Assembly (NCBI GenBank): GCA_002633005.1
Contig: NMRA01000092.1
Location: 9,419-71,418, forward strand
Direction of reading: 5' to 3'
Source: Phoronis australis
Taxonomy: Eukaryota > Phoronida > Phoronidae
DNA: 62,000 nucleotides
In this document: positions 59,301-62,000 of the stretch, piece by piece
How the letters are laid out: every line of letters begins with the position of its first letter
How positions within the stretch are numbered: the stretch's first letter is position 1
Translations under genes and position numbers: made by a program
The notes under the pieces: generated by a model
What the model was told of the DNA's origin: nothing
The model's database searches: none
Seen by the model: only the letters and a program-made list of their open reading frames with translations

Positions 59301-62000
59301 CTTTGTTCAGTTTGATTGTTTAATTTTAGGTTCCAACAACTCGAGTGGCCTTGATTCCGACGAATACGAGAAGCCTTGTCTACCAGGTATGAATCAAACA
59401 ACTCTTTAGAAAAGGAGATCAGTTTGTGTAAACTTAAAGCTGCTAGTACCTAAGTACTTTTTGATTTTGACCAATCACAGTTTTGAAATTTCTGCCTTTA
59501 GTCAAGTAAGAGACAATTTTTAGGCTTGGAAAGAATTACTAACAGACGTAAAATCTCACCAATTTAGGACACAATATGGGAGACTAGTGAAATTTTGTAT
59601 CGTCATTTTTCCAAGAAAGATATAAAACACCAATTTAAATGATTTTCGGTGTTCAGGTTCTGTACCAGAACTACCGTCAAACAAAATTTTGAAAATTTGT
59701 GGGTATTCACAACAAGGTTAGAAGTCCTTGAAAAATGCGAAAAGGGCATTTTGGCAATTATTTTTGTCCGAATTTGGTGAGATTTTACCGTGCTATCAAT
59801 TGATACCACTGAGTCAGTAAGTTCAAGCTTGCCACAGTGGGTCATTCTATGCAGCAAGCATAGTCTTGGCCAATAATGATTTATCAGGGCTTTCCAACCG
59901 CATAAACCACTGACCATCTCAGCAAGAAAAAAGGTGAGACCAGTTTTAAAACTGTAAGTGGTCTATATCAAAAGTTCACTGTTGGGTCTATAGGTGCTTC
60001 AAGTGTCACTCAGTGTTTATTAGGTTATGGTAAATTTATTAACTTTAATTTTGAGTCATATTTACACTAGCAATTTAGCTGCAGATGTAAGCTAATCAAT
60101 GTGCTTCAAGAGGCCGAGACTGCAATTGATTGTGTGAAATTGAGAACTCTCTCATCATAAAGCCTATACCAGTTCGAGACAAAATATAGGCTTGAAAAAA
60201 CGTCTCTGTTCGTGACTCAGCTATAATGACCTGGGCCCGGGTGTAATCTTTGTACTCGAAATCAAATTCAAAGTATTTTTGTCATACATTCTGCTCTAAC
60301 TTATGCTTATTCAATATAAATGCCTATTATTCTTTCAATTGCTAACATGTACAGCAGTATTTACAATATTGTCGATTCTGTTGTAGATCCATCCCCATGA
60401 AAATTGTGGTTAAAATGTTGTTGATTCTGTTGTAGATTCACCTGCTATAAGGCGTCCTGCTCCTCCGCCTAAGGAAGATACTCCGCCCCCTCGACCACCT
60501 AAACCAGGACAGACTAATGGTGCCCCAGGGTTAGCTCCTCGGCGTCAGGTAGAAATTAAGGCCATGTTTAAAATATTTTAATTTCCTCCTCTCATCCTCC
60601 CTGTATTCTACTGAGATGGAAGAGTAGGCGAAATGTGTTGTTTTTGTGGCATCTAATGTTAGTGTAAGTTGTGTGATTAATATGATTGGTTTAATATTAC
60701 ATCTTCAAGATGTAGAAACAATTCCGTAGCCTCACCCTTAATTTTGACTGATATTCTCTGAACCCCAGTGGTGCCAGCAAACATTATAGTCGGTGGGCCA
60801 GATCTCATAGCGTTCATCCTTGTGAGTACTTTGGGGGGGCAACCTAGTTTTTTCTATGTGGCTAGATAATATACCTGTGGTGCAAATTCCAGACCCGCAC
60901 TCCTGAACTCCACTCTTGAGCCGAAAATGATCCTTACCTGATGACTTAACTCCATGCCTGTTGGCCATAGTCTAGTCTTTGATCTTAGTCTGGTTGAGGA
61001 ATCTGGTCAGCTCTTGGGTATGAAATATCTTCTGGGCGTTTGTATAGGTTAGGGGCACAGGTACGGAATTTGTGCCATGCGTTTGATGTTTGCTGGTCTG
61101 TGACTGGGCTTTAGAGGATTGTTGCTGGAGTTTAGAGGCACAGCCATGGAATTCTTTCTACCCCTGATCTTGGAAGGTGTTGAAGTTGCTTCTTGTACAC
61201 CTTTTCGTGACTGGACTCGCTTCTTTGTGGTGCTAAATATACCTTTTTCACAAAAAAACAAATTCTTTTACAAATCTTAAAGATTGTAAATAATTTTTGT
61301 TGAATTTCACATGTGGCGTATGGTTATTGGTTGAAAGAGAAACAAACGATTATTATTTAAGCCTAATCATAGTGTATTCTAAATTTCAACTGCATATTGA
61401 TTTTAATGAATTAATTGGAATTTGTCTGGGCTTATAAAGTTAATACGTTTGCTTCAGCATAGTACGTAAATGAAAATAAATCATCCTTGCTATCTAAATA
61501 ATATGCATTCAAGTAGATATTTAATTTTTTTGAATCTCTTGAATGAAATTGTATGGTATATCATGAATTATTGAAGATTGTATTTATCGAAGGTCGTTGA
61601 TTGGTTTTAGATGCCTTCAGCATCTGATGACAGTGACGATAACGAAGATGACTATATCACCCCAGGTGATCCCCCATGTCCTTCACAAGATAACCCCCCT
61701 GAAACTGCGCCCCCTCCACCGTTGCCTATCCATTCTCCTCCTGAATCAGATGAAGTCCCACCGATGCGCCCCTCAGTGCCAAATCGCCGTGACCACCCAG
61801 TTCCTCCACCTTCGCCTGGTTCCCGCCCGCCTGCAAAATTTCCCCCTGCTGAAAATACAATCACTCCTCCACCCTTGCCTCCGTCGCGACCTGTTGAAAA
61901 GAAACCTGTTGCACAAATTAAACCCCCTGTGAACCATAGACGGTCACCTTCTCCTGCTCTAAGTGTCCCCGAGAAGAAAGATAAACCCAATTTGCCTCAT
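27633..62000 (+). CDS. BLNK/LCP2-like: SLP-76/BLNK/CLNK-family adaptor, 5' eleven exons (partial)
   Basis: Exons: 27633-27704 (duplicated at 30073-30144), 33667-33732, 34324-34379, 37448-37519, 38956-39011, 40234-40277, 44772-44811, 55815-56102, 59330-59386, 60436-60548, 61611->62000. Phases agree across every junction: 1254 nt, 418 codons, open to the edge. Residues about 13-75 form a SAM domain (VWSILDVSNWLKK, YIDGVKLLELTETDL, YPKVKIKYRKLILKHI) close to that of SLP-76. An acidic region carries YDDP at Y139, Y184 and Y198, then YEKP (Y244) and YITP (Y303), the layout expected of tyrosine-kinase-phosphorylated SH2 docking sites. PPPRPPKP (267-274) contains RxxKP, the Gads-type SH3 ligand. Exon 11 is strongly proline-rich. 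Family members end in an SH2 domain, expected beyond 62000. In vertebrates they link Syk/ZAP-70-type kinases to PLC-gamma, Nck and Vav; a similar cytosolic role here is inferred. Exon 7 (44772) is the least certain. Confidence 0.82.
28017..28590. repeat. Inverted repeat enclosing two tRNA-like SINE heads (copy A)
   Basis: Arms of about 130 bp (28117-28243 and 28458-28588) are reverse complements (GGCTTTATCTGACAGTACAT with ATGACACGTACCGTCAGATA; GATCTCAGCAACACC with GGTGTTGCTGAGATC). Two minus-strand tRNA-like segments precede the arms, at 28030-28115 (B box from GGACTCGAACC, A-box-like TTGCTGAATGG) and about 28381-28458 (damaged B box). The haplotype copy is at about 30345-30918, where the second tRNA-like segment is less damaged. 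No true tRNA gene is proposed. Confidence 0.7.
29317..29317. other. Assembly join (single N)
   Basis: A single N directly follows copy A of the second duplicated block. The next 45 bases (29318-29361) are not part of the block, and copy B starts at 29362. Same interpretation as the join at 9995. Confidence 0.9.
29362..31648. repeat. Haplotype duplication, copy B
   Basis: Counterpart of 26915-29316, slightly shorter because of the 116-bp indel. From 31649 on, the sequence is the single-copy intron leading to adaptor exon 2 at 33667. A minus-strand frame shared by both copies (28872-29357 and 31204-31590) is open but unrecognised. Confidence 0.9.
30073..30144 (+). pseudogene. Duplicate copy of adaptor exon 1
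   Basis: It repeats the 24 codons of 27633-27704, including the ATG and the AAG/GTAATA donor, with a single synonymous difference. It lies nearer to exon 2 and could equally be the copy used in a gene model. One of the two is an assembly artefact. Confidence 0.85.
31649..33666. other. Adaptor intron 1, remainder
   Basis: It contains the diverged SINE at 32690-32881. Otherwise I recognise no exon, RNA gene or element. The 32453-32764 open frame runs into the SINE and is not supported. Confidence 0.5.
32690..32881 (-). mobile_element. tRNA-derived SINE, diverged copy
   Basis: Same family as 11053-11305: the body (GTTTATTAAATAGTTAAAAC..GAGCTGA) and the damaged B box (plus-strand GCGACTCAAACCCATGG) align, followed by CTTGGCCACATCGTCTGC at the tRNA 5' end. 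It is more diverged and hence older, and lies in adaptor intron 1. Confidence 0.7.
34380..35275. other. Adaptor intron 3, 5' part
   Basis: Near 34530-34590 a MITE-like end (ATGGCTGACAAGTGAAATTC) is the reverse of ends near 8900-8950 and 58430-58460. The rest is AT-rich with nothing recognised. A short GGCC(T/A)GTGT(C/T)-type reiteration occurs at about 35040-35115. Confidence 0.4.
35276..36560. repeat. Complex repeat with CTCF-like CTAGTGG boxes and a CCACATAT palindrome
   Basis: Both ends carry TTTTTATGCACCCACATATT followed by TATATGTGG, an 18-bp near-palindrome (35279-35302 and 36469-36492). The interior is made of units of roughly 150 bp in a higher-order period of about 435-465 bp; for example TATCTTCAAAGG near 35504 and 35953, and GGCTGTATCTCCT near 35802 and about 36240. 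Each unit has a box like GCGCCACCTAGTGGCC. Exact matches to the CTCF core are at 35610-35621 and 35913-35924, with one-mismatch versions at 36125, 36203, 36350 and 36525. Related pieces are at 40315-40877, 43314-44060 and about 46620-47240. Confidence 0.6.
40315..40877. repeat. Complex repeat, second copy, left half
   Basis: It starts with the same terminal box (TTTTATGCACCCATATATAG) as 35276 and contains GACAATTTTAGTTTTTAC. It is interrupted at 40876-40877 (TA) by the 2.4-kb transposon and resumes at 43314. Confidence 0.6.
40878..43313. mobile_element. 2.4-kb TIR transposon, TA target, subterminal direct repeats
   Basis: It has 24-bp perfect terminal inverted repeats: CCGTAATCGTTCGGGTTAAC followed by GCCC at the left, and the exact inverse at 43290-43313. 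TA flanks both ends (40876-40877 and 43314-43315). Inside each terminus is a cluster of GGGCGGTTAACCGAGCAGTG-type units (GGGCGCTTAA variants at the right) that run in the same direction at both ends. About 2.1 kb of interior has only short frames (longest about 85 codons), none recognisable as a transposase, so the copy looks non-autonomous or decayed. A TA target suggests the Tc1/mariner/pogo group, but this is not proven. Confidence 0.8.
43316..44060. repeat. Complex repeat, second copy, right half
   Basis: It continues from 40875 (ATTTTAGTTTTCACATG, matching the family's CAATTTTAGTTTTTACG). It holds degenerate boxes such as GCCACCTAGAGG (43431) and GCCCCCTGGAGG (43968), and ends near an inverted GGTGGGTGCATA at 44067-44078. 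Confidence 0.55.
44812..47555. other. Adaptor intron 7, first part
   Basis: A long AT-rich stretch with a further diverged piece of the complex repeat at about 46620-47240 (repeated phrases GAACTGATTGACAG/GACGG and CACCTGGTGGTGG). Otherwise no exon, RNA gene or bounded element recognised. Confidence 0.45.
47556..47829. mobile_element. hAT-like MITE (CAGGGGTGGATCCAGG termini)
   Basis: Left end CAGGGGTGGATCCAGGATTT; right end AAGATCCACCACTG. Termini are shared with 12675-12831. The flanking octamers do not match, so the target duplication has decayed or the exact ends are off. Confidence 0.6.
48886..49321. mobile_element. Tc1-like MITE, family copy 3, inverted, with a nested MITE
   Basis: Relative to 16059-16323 and 19083-19345 this copy is reversed: it starts TACTGTACAAGCC, AAAAGGATTCAGACGAAAT and ends TTGTCTGATTACTTTTGACT, TGAAGTA. 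It is about 170 bp longer because the GACCTATCGC MITE (49049-49209) has inserted near its middle. Confidence 0.7.
49049..49209. mobile_element. Short MITE with GACCTATCGC termini, nested copy
   Basis: It starts GACCTATCGCCAGG and ends GGAGCTTGCGATAG. The interior matches 19357-19510 in the same orientation (CTTGACACACCTTC, ACAAACAACAC, GGGGGCGGAGC). It interrupts the Tc1-like MITE between ATTCTATAATT and AATATTGG, so it is the younger insertion. Confidence 0.65.
49322..51683. other. Adaptor intron 7, middle part
   Basis: AT-rich intronic DNA. The short open frames here (for example minus 50565-50774 and 51241-51480) resemble nothing I know. No element with clear ends seen. Confidence 0.45.
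51684..52090. mobile_element. hAT-like MITE, 407 bp, with 8-bp target duplication
   Basis: The left terminus CAGGGCCCGGTCTCTAATCT is inverted at the right (AGATTGGAGATCGGGCCCTG). The flanks GTTTCCAT (51676-51683) and GTTTTCAT (52091-52098) agree at seven of eight positions, the 8-bp duplication typical of hAT. The interior is rich in ACTCGAAA/TTTCGAGT boxes. A solitary related end is near 60228-60310. Confidence 0.8.
52091..55807. other. Adaptor intron 7, last part
   Basis: It contains a poly-G tract (52206-52217), MITE fragments of the CTGTTTCAT and GGTAAAATCTCACC families near 53985-54107 and 54695-54750, and no recognised exon. A TACTAAAC branch-point-like motif at about 55791-55798 precedes the exon 8 acceptors. 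Confidence 0.45.
55806..55815 (+). other. Two alternative acceptors for adaptor exon 8
   Basis: AG at 55806-55807 starts an exon at 55808 that reads in the exon 8 frame only in phase 0, fitting a direct join from exon 6 (40277). AG at 55813-55814 starts at 55815 and fits only phase 1, that is from exon 7 (44811). Both choices keep the YDDP frame. This supports optional inclusion of the 40-nt exon 7. Confidence 0.5.
56103..59329. other. Adaptor intron 8
   Basis: AT-rich. It contains a MITE-like end near 58240-58470 (CATTTGTCTGTCATATTGTG, also near 8900 and 17215) and a solitary GGTAAAAT-family end near 57245-57270. The frame at 57519-57788 is unrecognised and lacks support. Confidence 0.45.
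59548..59790. mobile_element. MITE with GGTAAAATCTCACC termini, copy 4
   Basis: Left end CGTAAAATCTCACCAATTTA; right end AATTTGGTGAGATTTTACCG. It is 243 bp long with near-perfect inverted ends and a left subterminal GGACACAATATGGG. It is the best-preserved copy in the window and lies in adaptor intron 9. Confidence 0.75.
60228..60310. mobile_element. Truncated hAT-like MITE end
   Basis: CTGGGCCCGGGTGTAATCTT, then GTACTCGAAATCAAATTC, matches the left end of 51684-52090 and then loses similarity. No right terminus found. Confidence 0.5.
60738..61261 (-). other. Minus-strand coding-like relic, unrecognised
   Basis: Two minus frames (60968-60738 and 61261-61049) read like basic and polar protein (KDERYEIWPTDYNVCWHHWG; KKRVQSRKGVQEATSTP) rather than typical intron noise, and lie in adaptor intron 10. 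They are separated by stops and have no clear splice sites. A decayed retrocopy or retroelement fragment is possible. I do not recognise the source. Confidence 0.2.

Noticed and set aside
61597-61932. Plus-strand frame at the right edge
   Set aside because: Out of frame with the adaptor. The supported frame starts at 61611 and continues the DDYITP motif and proline-rich run.
61652-61990. Gly-rich minus-strand frame at the right edge
   Set aside because: It is the antisense shadow of the proline-rich adaptor exon 11, which reads in frame from 61611 with correct splice phase.

Overview
This is a eukaryotic, AT-rich, intron-rich and repeat-rich window. It has GT-AG introns of 0.3 to about 11 kb, tRNA-derived SINEs, many MITEs and microsatellites. 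It most likely comes from an invertebrate animal. I favour an invertebrate deuterostome (hemichordate, amphioxus or echinoderm type) because the two signalling/chromatin genes look like single pre-duplication relatives of vertebrate gene families. The species cannot be fixed from sequence alone. Single N characters at 9995 and 29317 mark assembly joins. Each is flanked by two near-identical copies of the same 1.5-2.4 kb, best read as two haplotypes placed in tandem.

Layout. (1) 1625-2792: a two-exon ISXO2/IS1595-type DDE transposase broken by a one-base frameshift. (2) 4838-15248, plus strand: a complete eight-exon NOA1 gene (mitochondrial circularly permuted GTPase) with a candidate 5' UTR exon and YY1-type promoter motif near 3463. 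Part of exon 4 and all of exon 5 appear twice across the join at 9995. (3) 17366-26117, minus strand: a complete eight-exon Polycomb RING-finger gene of the PCGF3/PCGF5 type (RING plus RAWUL). It converges on NOA1. (4) 27633 to beyond 62000, plus strand: at least eleven exons of a SLP-76/BLNK/CLNK-type adaptor. It has an N-terminal SAM domain, an acidic tyrosine-motif region (three YDDP, one YEKP, one YITP), a proline-rich region with a Gads-type RxxKP motif, and presumably an SH2 domain beyond the right edge. Its first exon is also duplicated, across the join at 29317. It is head-to-head with the PCGF gene.

The rest is mobile DNA: a SINE caught as filled and empty alleles with a 12-bp target duplication; a 2.4-kb TIR transposon inserted at TA inside an older repeat; hAT-like and Tc1-like MITEs, one nested in another; a foldback element in two copies; and a complex repeat whose CTAGTGG boxes match the CTCF core. 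None of the three host genes was visible as a single open frame. Each was assembled here by joining exons whose splice phases agree. The most interesting content is the invertebrate SLP-76/BLNK-type adaptor and its adjacency to PCGF3/5, which matches a linkage I recall on human chromosomes 4p16 and 10q23-24.
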